64,000 bases of DNA from Nostoc sp. FACHB-892 (GTDB lineage: Bacteria > Cyanobacteriota > Cyanobacteriia > Cyanobacteriales > Nostocaceae), in contig NZ_JACJTR010000010.1 of assembly GCF_014698795.1 (NCBI RefSeq), positions 168,246 to 232,245 on the forward strand, read 5' to 3'. Position numbers and translations under genes: made by a program. Within the stretch, counting starts at the first letter, position 1, and the number at the start of each line of letters is the position of its first letter. Shown one piece after another: positions 63,520 to 64,000 of the stretch. The notes beneath the pieces are model-generated. The model saw only the letters and a program-made list of their open reading frames with translations, did no database searches and was not told where the DNA came from.

Positions 63520-63867
63520 TTATGCTTCGGCGGGTTGATATTCTTGTTGTCTTTCCACAAAAGTCTGGACGCGAGTGCGGTAGTTTCTCACTGTCTCATC
63601 TACCCATTCGCGATCGTTGCTATTTGCATACAAATGCACTAATGGTTCGCTGGCATCTGGTAAAACTAATAGCCAACTATCATCATAGGGTTGGCAAATT
63701 TTCACTCCATCAATTAGTTCTAGATTTTGGGCTGGGTGAGTTTCAACTAAGTAACGCATCAAAGCACCCTTGGCTGTCCACGGACAACGGACTGTATAAG
63801 TTTTGTGAATTACACGGGGCAATTCTGACCGCGCAGCAGCAAGCGATCGCTCCTGTATAGTCAACAT
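63520..63867 (-). pseudogene. C-terminal fragment of a mannose-1-phosphate guanylyltransferase/phosphomannomutase fusion
   Basis: The reading frame begins EMLTIQERSLAAARSELPRV, includes RCPWTAKGALMRYLVETHPA and then LIDGVKICQPYDDSWLLVLP, and ends PAEA. The DGVK...DDSW...EPLVHLYANS run is the fourth domain of phosphoglucomutase/phosphomannomutase proteins, which in Nostoc ends a fused GMP-PMM protein of over 800 residues. Only about 115 residues remain; upstream the frame meets TAG about 20 codons further on, and an IS630-like transposase starts 70 bp away in the other direction. So the gene was probably truncated by insertion. A free-standing small gene is less likely. Confidence 0.65.
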
Positions 63868-63952
63868 TTCAATTAAGTAGAACAAGGTGAAAAAACCAAA
63901 CTATGTAAAGATAAGTAAATACGTACAATGTGTCTACAAAGGTAACAGCGAT

Positions 63953-64000
63953 ATGGGCAGCCGTTTAAGGGTATTTCTGACTAGAGAGCAAGATAAAACT
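63953..64000 (+). mobile_element. Start of an IS630-family transposase (cut by window edge)
   Basis: An ATG at 63953 after AAAGG encodes MGSRLRVFLTREQDKT to the last base. That is how helix-turn-helix IS630 transposases of Nostoc begin, with the FLTxEQ segment. Only 16 codons are present; the inverted repeat of the element should lie at 63890-63950, but I could not delimit it. Confidence 0.6.

Overview
The window reads as chromosome of a filamentous, probably heterocyst-forming cyanobacterium of the Nostoc/Anabaena group. The signs are very frequent HIP1-type GCGATCGC octamers, short tandem heptamer-like repeats of the kind known from Nostocales (GGGGAGT, AGTCATT, AGTCAAA units), cyanobacterial marker genes (Ycf51, hfq beside dapF, a flavodoxin remnant), and genes that are mostly single or in short operons separated by repeat-rich spacers. 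No rRNA, tRNA or CRISPR array was recognised. Species is not assigned.

Layout. 0-4.5 kb: a leftward arsenic-resistance cluster, arsR, then a SphX/PstS-type phosphate-binding lipoprotein, an ArsJ-associated GAPDH, the ArsJ exporter, and the first 74 codons of an Acr3 arsenite permease cut by the window edge. 4.5-13.7 kb: an aminotransferase and metal-dependent dehydrogenase pair, Ycf51, an unknown protein, an O-antigen-ligase-type and YaaW pair, a renalase-like flavoprotein, a hairpin-rich spacer and a VOC protein. 14-23.5 kb: bestrophin, a hydrolase, a Ser/Thr kinase, a broken Rpn/transposase-like gene, an ABC-2 exporter pair, an AarF/UbiB kinase and a mannose-1-phosphate guanylyltransferase. 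23.5-28.5 kb: envelope genes (LCP, pentapeptide protein, MurJ, small outer-membrane barrel). 29.4-36 kb: a 2197-residue hybrid kinase built on a 12-copy 276-bp HAMP array. 36-43.7 kb: SDR, MFS, a PEP-CTERM remnant, PhoD phosphatase, an SDR-tail duplicate and a CPA2 antiporter. 43.8-46.7 kb: hfq, dapF, and a DNA-alkylation repair operon (ada and alkA-like). 47-51.6 kb: two tandem paralogous sensor kinases, the first with a decayed ATP site. 51.9-54.3 kb: Uma2 and ureEFG. 54.3-64 kb: ABC ATPases, a methyltransferase, SSB, a flavin monooxygenase, DUF433, a hydrolase behind a flavodoxin stump, a small secreted protein, and the C-terminal fragment of a GMP/phosphomannomutase next to the start of an IS630-like transposase.

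How genes work together. In the arsenic cluster, phosphate capture, GAPDH formation of 1-arseno-3-phosphoglycerate and ArsJ export would dispose of arsenate, while Acr3 exports arsenite, under ArsR. ManC, LCP, O-antigen ligase and MurJ serve envelope glycans and peptidoglycan, but they are not one operon. ureEFG mature a urease whose structural genes are not here.

The most notable signals are repeats and decay: several kinases carry intergenic-repeat sequence in frame, three MITE-like elements of about 120-130 bp lie in spacers, and at least five gene remnants (flavodoxin, PEP-CTERM protein, SDR tail, Rpn-like gene, GMP/PMM tail) are recognisable by translation. All functional statements rest on reading the translated sequence; no database search was run.
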